Origin: Monosiga brevicollis MX1
Taxonomy: Eukaryota; Opisthokonta; Choanoflagellata; Craspedida; Salpingoecidae
Reading direction: 5' to 3'
Length of the DNA: 64,000 nucleotides
Assembly (NCBI RefSeq): GCF_000002865.3
Contig: NW_001865062.1
Coordinates: 18,795 to 82,794, forward strand
The position numbers were made by a program, and so were the translations under genes. Positions 23,401-35,250 of this stretch are shown in pieces. The stretch's first letter is position 1, and each line of letters opens with the position of its first letter. The notes under the pieces are model-generated. The model did no database searches. It saw nothing but the letters and a program-made list of their open reading frames with translations, and was not told the origin of the DNA.

Positions 23401-23781
23401 AATGCCCCGTGATTCCAGTTGACGTCGTCGGTGATGAGATGTCCAACTCACACTGATGCGGAGAACACCGCTCACTTCAACGAGCTGGTCGAACACATTC
23501 AGATCCGCGGCCGTCAAGACATCACATGAGAGCAAGATGATGTCGCCGACAACACGCGTCACCTCTGCGGGCACCGTCAGCCGACACCCAACGGTCCCCG
23601 TGTACGACACGGCTTCCTCCGTGGGCGCGCTCGTGCCGTTGGCCGCCAAAGTCGTCAGCTCCGACACATTGCCAGCAAAAGTCGGTGGCTCATCCTCGGC
23701 GCCAGTGGCATGCACCACCACTGGCGCCAGCACCACAACCAGACCGCACACAACCCAGCGCATCATCACCATCACCATCAT
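17461..23781 (-). CDS. Receptor tyrosine kinase with L-domain-like repeat ectodomain
   Basis: Exon 1 (23781-23452) has a signal peptide and a cap (VGCRLTVPAEVTRVVGDIIL). Eighteen repeat exons of 72 bp (the last 69) follow, each one 24-residue repeat (NSALTNVDGLGSLASVGGxL). They start at 23363, 23189, 23016, 22856, 22681, 22530, 22359, 22191, 22031, 21873, 21726, 21568, 21414, 21251, 21071, 20908, 20735 and 20560. A juxtamembrane exon (about 20390-19740) holds an LDL-receptor class A motif (CNGVDDCSNGEDEASC). The next exon (about 19630-19006) has the transmembrane helix (VVMIVAVAVSVSLLAIITLI) and glycine loop GHGHFSNVY. Kinase exons are 18788-18717 (VAIK), 18614-18526, 18416-18181 (HRDVAARN, DFG), 18074-18011 (LSR...SSKYYRS, twin activation-loop tyrosines), 17916-17719 (WMALE, SDVWAFG) and 17647-17461 (RPSF). 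HRDxAARN marks a tyrosine kinase, and all catalytic residues are present. Junctions near 20400 and 19700 are unresolved. Confidence 0.88.
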
Positions 23782-24534
23782 GGCGACGTGCGTCCAAAAA
23801 AAAAAAAAAAAAAATGAAAAAAAAAAATCAATTTTGAAGGAGTTTGTCTTAAAGGGTCTAACATGTAAAGGGTAAAAAGGTTAGTGTGTAAAGGGTTTTG
23901 TGTGTAAAGTACTTTGTAAAGGCTGTAAAGGCGTAGGGAAGGAATGTCTTGACAAGACGGTGGGTTGAGAATTGTCCGCAATTGGGCGAAGCTGCACTGG
24001 GATCGCGAGATGAAGAGCGCACGTCCTCGCGTGTGTGTTTGTGTGTGTGGGTGTGTGGGTGGGTGTGTGTGATGGAGACGGAGGGACGGACGGAGCGGAA
24101 CAGAGCGACAGAGAGACAGAGGAACAGGGTTACAGCGAGTGAGTCAGTGGGCAAAGATCCGAGTCACGCGCTGATAGACGATGAGGTTTCAACAAGGATC
24201 ACATTCACAGGAGATGCGCTTTTTTTTTTTTTAATCCATGCCATTTGCCGCTTGGGTGCTGCAACGCATTGGCATGAAGCGGCACTATGGCCTTCGTCAA
24301 GTTGAGAAAGTACATGGTTCTCGCCAGCTTCATGGACGCTAAAGCAGTATGATGACTCGCAGATTTCTTTTTTTTTTTTTCTTAATTTCACGTGTGTGGC
24401 ACCACGCAGCTCGAGTTGGTATCAAGGATTGAGCACACAAAACACAGCAGCGGCACGGCACAACCAATAAGGTGACAGGACAGAGAAAGGATATCAAAAC
24501 AAGAGTAGCTCATAGGAGCAGCGACGACCCCGGC
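23782..24534. other. Low-complexity intergenic stretch
   Basis: Contains A runs (23797-23828), several spaced copies of a short gtaaagg-like motif (23870-23930), a GT/GGTGT-rich tract (24030-24070) and T runs near 24220 and 24367. No gene was recognised. It separates the receptor kinase start from the 3' end of the next minus-strand gene. Confidence 0.5.
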
Positions 24535-27060
24535 TCAGCCGGTGACTAGGGTGGTGTTGGTGGAGATGGCGTTGACGTCAAAGGCAATGGCGTTGACGTC
24601 CACGTCGTTGTTGACGATGATGAGGTCGCCGGTGACGCTGAGGAGGCTGCCGAGCGCATCCACGTTGGTCAGTGTGGGATTGTTGTAAACCACGAGCTGG
24701 CCCGCTGTCTCCAGGCTCTCGAGGCCATCCAAGGTGGTCATGTATTCGTTGCTGTCAATCTCCAGGCTGTCAATGTGCGTGACTGCGCCAAAGAGCGACA
24801 TGTCAGAAAAGAGCGTATCAAAGATGCTCACATAGCCCAGTCCCGCCGGGATCTGGCCCTGGTAATTGGTGGACTCGTCAAAGTAGAGAGCGGCTGCGTA
24901 TGTCACCGTGTCCAAAAGTCCAGAGCTGAAGCCATCGCCACAATATTCGAGAAGGACTAGAGGGCTGTAGAGGTGAGTGACGCCATCAAGCATCGCCTTG
25001 ACGTCACTGGCGGTCGACACGTTGCAGATCAAGTCATCGCCGTCGTAGCCGGTGCACATGTAGTCTGTGTAGCCTGGGTTACAGGCGCAAGACAGGCTAC
25101 CAGCCGGCACCGTGCCAAAACCGCCACAAGTAGACCACGGCACGCTGACGCTGGCGCCGTCAGCAATCTCGACCGTCTCCACCAAATGCGACCAAAGAGC
25201 TTCGCAGTCTGCGCACGCATCAATGCTCAGAGCTGGGGCAAAGTTCTGACCGAGCAGGAGCACCGGCTCGGCGCCGTTGAGGGCTGAAAAGTTGGTCAAA
25301 AGATCCAATGAGGCGATGGAGAGCGAACCAATGCGCGCCACATTCTCAAGGCCGGCAAACGAGGTCAGCACAGGGCACACGATGATCTCGAGCGCCCCGT
25401 CGATGGTGGTCAGCGCGGCAAGTCCCGAGAAATTGGTGAGCTGGTCATTGTTCTGGATGCTCAGCGAGCCCACCGTCTCAAGTTTGGGCAGCCAATCGAT
25501 GCTGGTTGCAGGGACAGACTCAATGTGCACAGTTGAGACAGACTTCAAACTTGGAAAGCCTGGCTCGACAATGGGCATGCCGAAAGAGTTGACAAACAGG
25601 CTGCCTTCGATGCTGGTGAGGTAGGGCAGGTGAAGGTAGGATGTCTCGAGGCACGTATCAGTCAGGTGAATGTCGCCAATCACGTGGCGCACGTTGGCTA
25701 GGGTCTGGTTGAGGGTCTCGGCTTGGGCAAAGTCCGTGCAGAAAAAGTCACCGGTGATGGTGTCGCACAGCTCGCCCGAATACTCGGGCGAGGCGCAGGT
25801 GCACTCGGTCTCGGGAAAGCCCGAATGATAGCCATTCTGGCATATGAGCTGAAATTCAACAGAGGTGCTGACCGTGCCGGTGCGCTCGATAATGGTGGGG
25901 TTGAAGGCCAGCACGTTGCGGAGGTCCTCGTTGTCCATAATTTCGACAAAGCCCAGAGTGACGGTTTGAACGCCGGCAAAGTCGTCAAGAGTCTCAAAGC
26001 CAGTCCCGCGAAGGAACAGACCGTGCTCGCCGATAGAGGACAGGTGAGGCATGCCCAGACCCTTGAGAGCCGGACTGCCACGGATGTAAAGTCCACCAAG
26101 GTGCTCCACAAGCACATCGTTGAGGTAGCGGGCCGGGAGGTCGAGCAAAAAGGCGCCGGGCATGGTGCGCAGGTGGGAGAAGAGAGTAATGTCATCGCAT
26201 CCTTCAAAGCATTCGTAGAGGCTGCGCCCAAAAGACACTAGCATCATCGAGATCCGAGGGGCGGTGGAGCGATTGACAAAGTCCTCCACGTAGTTGGGTG
26301 TAAGAAAGTTTTGCACCTTGCTCAGTGGGCATGAGCCGATCGAGGTAAGTTCGGAAAAGACGGTGCGGCCAACGAGCTGGATTCGGGGGATGTAGGCCAT
26401 GGCCACGCAGCCCGTGACAGTCTGCCAATGGTTCTCGGGCCAGTCTCCAGTAAATTGCTCAAGATACTCTTGGTCGTAGATAAAGGCGCTGCCATCGATC
26501 GTGGTAAGTTGGTTGGCTGCAATGATGGCCTCGGCCACGATGCAGTAACGCTTCATGATGAGATCGCCCCGAAGCGTGGTGACACCTTCAAGGGCTGCAA
26601 CAAAGAGAGGCACATCGCTCGTTTGTGAACACTCAATGTCGCCCACGTAGACGCTACACGGAACAGAGATGGGGATGAATGTGCGCAAGTGTGGGGAAAG
26701 CAGCGCCTGGGCTAGGCAGTGTGCGCAACATATTGTGGGGCACTTACTCGCAGGCCGGGCCCTCATAGCCGCTGTCGCACAGGCAGGTTTTGGTTTTCGT
26801 GACATTGTCAATGACGCTAACCCCGTGTGTCGTACACCGGGGCAGCAAATAGTCCTTGACGGCTTCCAGAACTACAATTTCATGGCCGTTATCCGGTACA
26901 CCAATGAGGATGGGAAGCAAGCCAGGCGGCTCCGTGATGGAGAGCCAGGGGCACCAGGTGTTTGAAAGCGGCTCGTACCGTCATTGTCAAAGGACTGAGA
27001 GGCTACGGTGGGGACGGTGAGCAGCGCCGCAAGGGCGGCAATGGCGATGTGGCGCAGCAT
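24535..27060 (-). CDS. Secreted receptor-L-domain protein with EGF-like modules
   Basis: The ATG near 27060 starts a clear signal peptide (MLRHIAIAALAALLTVPTVA). An EGF-like end (TKTCLCDSGYEGPACE) closes the second exon at 26758 (donor GTAAGT). The large last exon runs 26653-24535 and joins in phase 2. It holds repeated L-domain-like blocks with pattern (V)TTLRGDLIM / LTTIDGSAFI / LTNFSGLAALTTIDGALEI, interrupted by EGF-like segments near 25085 (CACNPGYTDYMC) and 25810 (CQNGYHSGFP to GELC). It ends in TLVTG without a membrane anchor. The protein is therefore predicted to be secreted, at over 700 residues. The junction between exon 1 and the EGF exon (26980-26930) is unresolved. The GGDL/LxIxxN pattern links it to the arrays at 11856-23781, but here the repeats sit in one long exon. 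Confidence 0.82.
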
Positions 27061-28538
27061 GATACTAGAGCTTGATGTTTGGTCGCTGTAACACGGCAGT
27101 GGCACACGCGCAGCAGGCGGTGCTGGTGGCAGTGGACGTATTGGTGTGGCACTCGAGGTCGGATGCGGTGGTCGATGGTGGTCACTCGAGATCGAGAAAA
27201 ATGAGCTGTCTGATCAAGACGCTGCACTTGTATCAAACCATGGACGGTGGGTGGGGAAGCAGGGTACGGAGGTGGAAGGGTGCAGTGCAACAGAAGCAAA
27301 GGGCTTGAGCTTTGGCTGCAGATGGCACTTGGAAGCAGTGGATGCTGTCATTGTGCACCGTGGCGAGATGAAATGTGGCCAGATCATGGCTTGCTGCTCT
27401 CGTGAGGCCCTCGTGGTTTGAGATCTTGCTCGAGAGGATACTTCAAGAGCAATGCTCATGAGTAGTACAGTGCTCATGAGTAGTACAGTGCTCATGAGTA
27501 GTACAATGCTCATGAGATGTGCGCTGCCAGGTTGCTTTGAAGGAAAAAGGGACACCAGCAGGACCAAGGTCAGGGCTACGGAGTGAATACGGTGGTTGTC
27601 AAATAGCATGACATGCCTCTTTGTTCTCGTAAGCACACTTCCAAAAATAGAATCGAAAGCAAAAACTGTGTGTGTCAGGTGCTGTTGCTTTTAACTTTAT
27701 GAAGGATACTTTGATATTGTTGTATTTGATGGCCATATTAACACTAGTATGTTAAGGAGGCTTTTGTAGATGATAATTGATTAAACGAGGTAAACATCAG
27801 CGGCCGTCAGGGAGCCATGGGAAAAAAAAGCATGACGCCTGGAAGCATGCTTGCGTCTGGAAAAGAGAAGGAGACCCAATGGGTGGTGCTGCAGGTGTGG
27901 GTCTTGCCTGGTTTACTCGTGAGCATTGCTTGAAAGGCTCTGCTGTCATCATGCGCCTCCCTAATGTTACGCAAGAAGAACACCGCCCATGCCCCCTTCC
28001 ACAGCAAACTGGGGCAAACCCAAAGTTTCTCCATTAGTTAGAATAAGATAAAACGCCTCTCTCACACTGGTTGACTCTCCATGCTCAATCCAGGGAGTTT
28101 TGAAGACTCTTTGCAAATTGAGACAGCACGACATGCGAGCGGCCCTTGAAATTGAGCTTTCACGCAAGGCCAACCACACTTGCATGCGAGACCAACGGGC
28201 TATTGTGGCACGCATCTTTGTGGGCTTATTGCCGCAGCGCCCGTAACGATAAGAAGGTTGAAGTAAATTACAAATGGCGTACAAGAAGAATGCAAATGAA
28301 AGCACTTGTAACATGAAGAGGAATAGATGGAAGAATAGGGTGTGAGCCGGAGCTGAAGACGCAGACAAAGACATAGGCCGAAGCTTCAAAGACAAAGACA
28401 GAGAAGGATGGAATAAAAATTGGAGACCAGATCAGGGCAGACGTCGGCAGACAACTTGACAAGAGGCAAGAGGCTGAGCGAAACAGTCACCATGCTCGCT
28501 GTCTGGTGTAGTGCGGCCGACAGTGCACAGAGCAGCCG
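27061..28538. other. Intergenic stretch without a recognised gene
   Basis: Short frames only. One minus-strand frame (27214-27636) includes a repetitive LLMSTVLLMS segment that merely translates the 18-bp tandem repeat at 27451. No conserved domain was seen. Confidence 0.5.
27451..27514. repeat. 18-bp tandem repeat
   Basis: About 3.5 copies of gctcatgagtagtacagt in direct orientation. It is intergenic, upstream of the secreted L-domain gene that starts at 27060 on the minus strand. Confidence 0.9.
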
Positions 28539-31195
28539 TTATGGGCAAGTGGTACACGGGGAGCTGGATATCTTTTGACAAGTGCCAAGCGTGTGCAGGA
28601 CACTGGGCACACTTGAAACGTCGAGAATCGCATTGGAGCAAACACGAACGTATTCAGCTACGGATGTTAAGCCGCTGAGTCCATTGATATCAGACAACAT
28701 GGCATTATACTATTGATGGCGACACATTGTGTGAGTGGGAGGGTTCATAATCCGCATCCCTACCTGAAATCATGTTATCAGGCCCATGCTGCCTTGCCCC
28801 GTTATGTCCCCTCTGAACGAAACACGCAGACAAACCTGGATTGAAAGAGTCGAGCCGACGGCAGTGAGGCTGTTGAAGCCATTGAGGTTGGTTAAAACCG
28901 AGTTCGACTACAATCAACCACAGCAAGGGCATGTATTGAGCAAGACGTGGTGCTAGGTTTTGGACCCAAACGCCTCAAGGAGAGGTACGCACGGCAATGT
29001 ATACATATGAACCAGTGCTGGAGAGATTTCCAAGGCCATCGATGTTCGCCAGCTTGAAATTGCTCTGGAGTCAATCGGCGTTGGGGTGAGACCTGCAGCC
29101 CCGAGTCAAACGAGCCAGACGAAAGGCCAAACACAAGTACACTCACATAGATTTGTAAGCTTTCACCGATGGTCACCACCTTGCCAAGGCCGTCAATATC
29201 CAACAACTCCGGATTGAGCTGCTCAGAGAGCACGTCATCAAAAACCACACATGTGGTGAGAGGGCAAAGCGTTTGTTGTTGGCACATGGACGCACAGCAA
29301 GGATTCAAAGGCCGCACAAGGACGTCACGCGCAGCACGCAAGAGCTTGACGTCAACGTACGGCAATGACGAGATCGCCGGTGACATTTGCAATGTTGCGC
29401 AGGCCTCTAATTTGAGTCAGAGCGCTATTGTACTACGAATCATGCAGATGCGAGCGCAGCAGATCGGAACATCGTCAGGCCAAGTGCGCAGCAAGCATGA
29501 CCAATGCCGTCGTGAGCAGAGCATGTCTCGGACCACTGACATTAATGGTCATGTCATGGATGGCAACGAGATGACTAAGACCGTCCAGATTGGCCAACAT
29601 GGCATTATTCTACGGTCGAGCAACAGTCAAGGGGCGCAGAAAATTTGCAGGTGGGGGTAAATACCACCGGATAAACGAATTGTCGAGCACAAAGATGACG
29701 ATCGGCGACCATCATCCAAAGGGTGCGTAGTTGTGAAGAGCTGACAGGCGCAAGCGACCACAAAGCCACAGCCGTACGTAAAAGTAAAGGTAGTTGGGAA
29801 CAGTGGTAATGCTGCTGAGGCCATCGACATTTGTCAGTTTGGAGTTGAACTATTTCACGAGCCAAAGGAGGTGTTAGGCATCATGTTGCAATGTGGGCCG
29901 TTTGCGTCGCGCTTGATTTTTGCGACGATCACGCGGCGCGCCAGACAAACGCATGGGGCGCAACTGCCGGGGCCACGTACGGTGATGATGAGATCGTGGC
30001 CGATGCTCGCTACATTGCTCAAGCCGTTAATGTTGCTCAAATTGGCGTTGCCCTATTACAAAGACCAGAATGAGCCGAGGGATTCACGCGCGTGCGTGCC
30101 CAAGGGCAAGGATTTGATGGCAGATAGTGCCCTCAATCCTCTTCTCTGATGTTGACGTTGCAAGCAACGTACGGTGATGCGAAGGTCACCATCCACCATG
30201 GTCAGGCTCGCAAACGCATCAATGTTGGTCAGCAAGGGGTTATCCTGGGGGCCAAGGCCAAGAGCGATGAAGAAGTCATGAAGTACGAGATCAGCAAGCC
30301 AGCACCTCTCTCGCCTCTTGTTGGACGAGCTGACTGCTGGATTTTTCCCAGGTCATGTTCCTGGCTTTGGACCACGCGCCGAGCGGGTTGGGGGTTGACA
30401 ACCTACCATGACACGAAAAAGACCAGTGACGCGCTGGAGGTTGCTAAAGACGAGCAAATCTGTTGCCGTCAGCGACTGGCACTTAAAGAGGTCAAGATCA
30501 CCGTCGATCGTGGTCACGCTAGACGGAACAGAGGTCAGATTACAACCAATAGAGTTGGGGTGGACGATGGGCCCCTGTGTTGTGGTTGTGACGGGTTCGA
30601 GCACGGCCACGAGCTGTTTCAGGTCTTGCAGCTCGCGAAGGAAATTGACGCCATTGATCCAAATGCGGCTCGTGCCTGCGGCGCGGATGTAGAGGTTACC
30701 GCTGTGATCGGTTGTGATCGAGTCGCGCGAGCTTGTATCGCCCACTGTTGCACAGGTGGACGGCGCGTCCGTCGTAGCAGGTCCGACGGACGATCCAGCC
30801 GCCTGCACGGCGGCAGCGGCCTGCTGAAGCGCGGCCAGCTCGGCCAACAAATCGATGCCGTTGAAAAAAATACTTTGCGCGTGTGAGCTATTCAAGACGA
30901 GATCGCCGCACTGGTTGACAACAATCGCGGGCTTGACAGCAAACGTTTCCGCCGGCCGGATCTCCAAATCATTCACCTGGCCCCCCAAAGCGACGATGGT
31001 CTGGCGCGCCCAATCGAGCGCCTCCACCACGTCGACCCCGTTCAAGAAAACGCTCGCCCCATCCACTTCCTGCGAACTGTTGATCCACAGATTGCCATTC
31101 CCATCCGAATGCATCACAGGGTGCCCCCACGCCCCCACCATCACCGCAGCAAAGACCACCCCCCAGCCCATGACCGCCCCGCCGCGACGACGCAT
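28539..31195 (-). CDS. Secreted protein with three GNLxINSS modules and an L-domain repeat array
   Basis: Ten exons, about 510 residues. Exon 1 (31195-30407) codes a signal peptide (GWGVVFAAVMVGAWG). Three copies of an unrecognised module follow: GNGNLWINSSQE...VFLNGVDVVEALD, CGDLVLNSSHAQSIFFNGIDLLAEL and SGNLYIRAAGTSRIWINGVN. Each is followed by a short helix. The exon ends in the cap shared with its neighbours (CNLTSVPSSVTTIDGDLDL). Eight 69-72 bp repeat exons follow: 30244-30173, 30052-29981, 29849-29778, 29609-29541, 29432-29361, 29218-29147, 29064-28993 and 28907-28836. The last exon (28709-28539) carries a final repeat and a Cys tail (VRVCSNAILD, ending CTTCP) homologous to the end of the 11856-17248 gene. 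No transmembrane helix is seen. It is probably an extracellular binding protein. Confidence 0.85.
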
Positions 31196-31199
31196 CTCG

Positions 31200-31332
<133 letters not shown>

Positions 31333-31758
31333 TCCAAAATCAGACGAAATACCACATTCGTGTGTCAAGGACAGACCAACAAAAAAATTCGATAAAATTT
31401 ACATCCGGATGTTAATTGTTTGATAAGGGAGAAAGATTAGGCGGAAACAGTACAACTACCACATGTAATCACTAAAAAGAAGAAAGAAAGAAGGTGGTAG
31501 AGATAAAAGGAAAGAGAGTGAGCGACAAGGGAACGCAAAGGAAAAGTTACTACATGTAACAGCAGAAAAAGCAGATCTATCACCGTTTGGAAAAGTGGGC
31601 CACAGGGCACACAAATGAATGAGGGGAAAAAAAGGACAGCCAAGTTCCTAGGGAAGAGAAAGCAGAAGAAGGGGAGAGGAGAGGAGGAGATGAGGGATTG
31701 AGGCAGAATCGGTGGCGAAGGAACGGTGCCAGATCACATCGCAAACACGCAAGGGCTC

Positions 31759-31860
31759 TGCTTCTCCCTCTCCCTCTCCCTCTCCCTCTCCCTCTCCCTC
31801 TCTCGTATCTCTCCCGTATCTCTCTCGTATCTCTCTCTCTCCCTAACCCTCACTTATCCT
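31759..31860. repeat. CCCTCT/CT-rich tract
   Basis: Tandem ctccct units followed by ctctcgtat units. It sits at the left edge of the upstream block (32020-32600) that also occurs next to the second ankyrin copy, where the corresponding place holds the CT/CAAACTCT satellite at 39896. Confidence 0.8.
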
Positions 31861-32019
31861 TCTTTCTCTGTCTTTTCTCCCTTTCTCTCCATACAATCCC
31901 ACACACACACACCAAAAAAAAAAGTCGTAATGTTGAGTAAGGCAAATGTCCATTGTCATCAAAATCGACTTAATGAGGAAAAGCAGTGCTGTCGTAGTCA
32001 AAGGGCAGTGTCGTAGTCG

Positions 32020-32600
32020 GGTAGCTGTGTCGTCGTCGGGTAGCTGGGCTGGCTAGACGGCTTGGCATATGGGTAGCTCTGGATCGGTGTCCTTCTTCTA
32101 GCGGGTTGGGCCTGCGTGTATCTTGAGTTGGTTATTGTTTCCCACAGGTTCTGCCGCGCTCGGCACGCGCCGTTCAGCAAAACTCCGTGCACACATCAAT
32201 ACCCCACTCTCGGATGTCTGTCAGACCACCCCAGGGCCCATAATTGATCGAAATGACAGCCATGACCATACAATCAGCGTGTGCGCGCGCGAGTCAAAAA
32301 CAGCCGGATCTCACATTAAAACATTGATCTACATGTTAATAAAGAATCTTTCTCAATTACATGTAATTGTTCGGGGCGGGTGATGACGGCACAACCGCAT
32401 CCTGTCCCCGATAACAGCAAAAAATTAAACAGGCATTCATGTATGATACGACAAACAAGAACTACATACAACGACGACCAGTTAGTCAGTCAAGCTTGAA
32501 GCTGCTCAGGTTAAACAAAAAGCTAGCAGGGAAACGCGCAGCGCGCGCACTCGTGCAAAACTCCATGCATCACAGACAATGAAAGCCAAGGACATTGAAC
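32020..32600. repeat. Diverged duplicate block, copy 1 (partner 40105-40640)
   Basis: Shares many blocks in the same order with 40105-40640. Examples are ctgggctggctagacggctt, ttattgtttccca, cagggcccataattgatcg versus caagggcccataatcgatcg, and tccatgcatcacagacaatg. Numerous substitutions and indels separate them. Each block lies upstream of one ankyrin gene copy, so both belong to an old tandem duplication of about 8 kb. Confidence 0.8.
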
Positions 32601-32645
32601 ACGTACATGGAAAACATCACAACGACAAGCGAGCTAAAGAAAACC

Positions 32646-33212
32646 TTACACATCAAACAGAACATAATGACCTCTCTGAGGACCTTCTCTAACCATGTTG
32701 AACGCGACCTTTTGTAGATGGTCTTCATCATTGAGCATGTCGTCCAAATCGTCCTCCGCCTCGCTCATCACTTCGTGACGGCCCTGATTTTGCGCAGTGA
32801 TCTCCTCCTCATCGAGAAAAACAGACGACTGATCGTCCTCCGCCTCGCTCATCACTTCGTGACGGCCCTGATTTCGCGCGGCAATGCTGCCCACATCCTC
32901 AGCGGCAATTTCCACACCAGCGTGTTCGTGCACCTGATCGTCAGCACGACAGTCCTGGTCAAACACAGGCTCTCGCGGCATCGCATCGGCGATCTGAGCC
33001 CGATTGCGAGCTTGAACGAGCTGCCGTTCAGCTTGTTGTATCTCATCCCTCCCCTGACCGGGCAGACCCCCACGCTCCATGTTCGCGTTGACGAAGAGAG
33101 AAGAAGGCAGCGTCCGCGCAGTCAGTGGCGAGCCGCGAGGATCAAAATGTTTTTCGTTGTCGTCAGAAAAGCCGACGCCTCTCCTATCGTGAAAAACGGT
33201 TGTTGTGAACAT
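32646..33212 (-). CDS. Hypothetical acidic protein with a duplicated motif
   Basis: A 188-residue ATG-started frame with no recognised domain. Its C-terminal half contains the segment NQGRHEVMSEAEDD twice, about 30 residues apart, in an acidic context. It starts only 60 bp from the divergent start of the ankyrin-kinase-PARP gene. The second ankyrin copy has no matching frame upstream. It may be a small gene sharing a bidirectional promoter, or a chance frame. Confidence 0.3.
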   Translation of the reverse strand: MFTTTVFHDRRGVGFSDDNEKHFDPRGSPLTARTLPSSLFVNANMERGGLPGQGRDEIQQAERQLVQARNRAQIADAMPREPVFDQDCRADDQVHEHAGVEIAAEDVGSIAARNQGRHEVMSEAEDDQSSVFLDEEEITAQNQGRHEVMSEAEDDLDDMLNDEDHLQKVAFNMVREGPQRGHYVLFDV

Positions 33213-33258
33213 ATGCTGGTTTCAGGGTTTTGGACATTTTTCGTTCGAACAAAATCAG

Positions 33259-34351
33259 CGGCAACCCGAAACATGAGTGACGCCGCAGCACTTTGGCGCG
33301 CTTGCAACGCAAGTGATTCTGCAGACGCGCTTCGGTTGTTGAACACATGGCCCCCGCCACGCATGCGCGCTGCTGCGACACAACGTTCCCAGGTACAAAC
33401 GCGCACCGCATGACTGGCTCGTCTGTGAAGAGAATCTCTGCTGACTTTCGCGCTCTGCTTCTATAGGATGGTTGGACCGCACTCCATTGCGCCACAATCA
33501 GGGGCTATTCTGAGGTCGTCCAGCTCCTGCTGAACCATGGTGCCCCCATCAATGCGCTTATTCTGGCGGTATGCACCTATCCATTACCCGTCCATGACCA
33601 TGCGCAAAAATCGTGAGCTCAATGCTGAGCCTCCTTGCTGTGCATAGGACAAGCGCACACCACTGCACTATGCTTGCGAGACGGGGGACTCAGACATGGT
33701 TCGCGTTTTACTATCTCACAAGCCTCAAGTGAATGCACAATTGGAGGTATGCTCGAGCAATCGCACACGCGCTGTGAGCGCATATCGTTTTTCAGCCCTG
33801 GGCTTGAATCACATGACTCGCATCTGCCCTGCACCTAGGACGGTCGTACACCGCTGCATCTGGCAGCCACAGGTGGCTATGATCAGATTGCAAAGCGCCT
33901 AGCCGAAGCGCAGGATACGAATTTGTCTCTCCGTGATAACGTAGGCACGTGGGCTTGCAACCAGACGCTCTGCCTTCAAACGTAGCGCCTCACTGTTCTG
34001 CCTTACATTTGCAGAACGGCATGACGGCACTGCACCTCGCCAGCAGAACTGGGCACATTGCCGTGGTTGACACACTGCTGAAATTTGGAGCTGACCCAAC
34101 CCTAAAAAGTCACGTGAGTTGCCTTCAATACATTTTTCGCGTGGCCCTTCCTCGCCAACAAACCCGCATCGAGTCACTTCACTTGGCATGCTCAGGAGGG
34201 CGAGTCGGCTTTGCACTTGGCTTGCCAAGATGGGTCTCTGGATCTCGTGGATCTTTTGCTCGAGCAACCTGGAGTCGATGTTAATGCCTCGACAAATGTA
34301 CGTTCGCCTTTGTATATCAGGTTACAGGTTTGTCTTTGCGATCACGCTCAA

Positions 34352-34395
<44 letters not shown>

Positions 34396-35250
34396 CTTGG
34401 TACCATTATCAAGGGTGGGTGGACACCGTTGCACTTGGCATGCAGCTTTGGGCACAAAGACTTGGTCGAAAGGTTGCTGACCGAATATAAAGCAAACATC
34501 AACGCGAAGACCAATGTGAGTTCCGAGTGGTTGTTTGCTTGCGCTCACTTCGCTTGCCGCTCACACCGTTTTTTTTTTCCCTTAAATTAAAACTCAATAC
34601 TAGAATGGCTACACGCCTTTGCATTGGGCATGTACTCGTGGCCATTTGCTCGTCGTGGAAGCCCTAGTGGCGCATGCTGCCGATGTGTCTGCAAAGACCT
34701 TCGTAAGCTTTGCCTCTTTTCGCTTTGCTGCCATGATCGTTTTGGGCGCCCCTGTTCTCAACCTGCGATCATGCTTGTGTGTTTTAGTCTATTGTAACAG
34801 TGTTGCACGAAGCCTGCGGAAACGGACATGTAGCGGTTGCAGAATTCTTGCTGAAAGACAAGCGGGTCGTCATCGACGCAACAACCGCCGTGCGTCTGTT
34901 ATCTGATGCAGTTGATGGGCCACATCTTCTCACCCATCTCTTCAACAATCTCATTTGGAATGAGTACGCCTGTCGCAATTTTGCAGGGTGGCTACACAGC
35001 ACTCCACTGGGCCTGCATGGAAAACCACGAGGATGTTGCTCTTTTGCTTTTGAGAATGAAGGCCGATGCAAACGCCCGAACTGACGTAAGTTGCGCTCCG
35101 AACCACGTTTTGACCGGTGCGGGACATCATATGCTGCGCCGTGTTCTCTTCATTGTCTCGGATTTCAATTGGGTTTGATTGTTTCTAGGATGGCCAGACG
35201 CCACTGCACCAGGCCTGTTTGAAAGGCAATGTGAAGCCAGTGGACATGCT
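33259..35250 (+). repeat. Near-identical segmental duplicate, copy 1 (partner 41102-43100)
   Basis: Exons 1-11 and their introns match 41102-43100 almost base for base. From the ATG to about 35090 I count only a handful of substitutions (for example three in the 33940-34000 and 34788 areas) plus a longer T run in the partner (offset 7843 before it, 7853 after). Identity falls after 35090 and is lost within exon 11, near 35235. Confidence 0.93.

Noticed and set aside
25723-26241. 172-codon plus-strand frame
   Set aside because: It is antisense to the large L-domain exon, a shadow of biased codon use.
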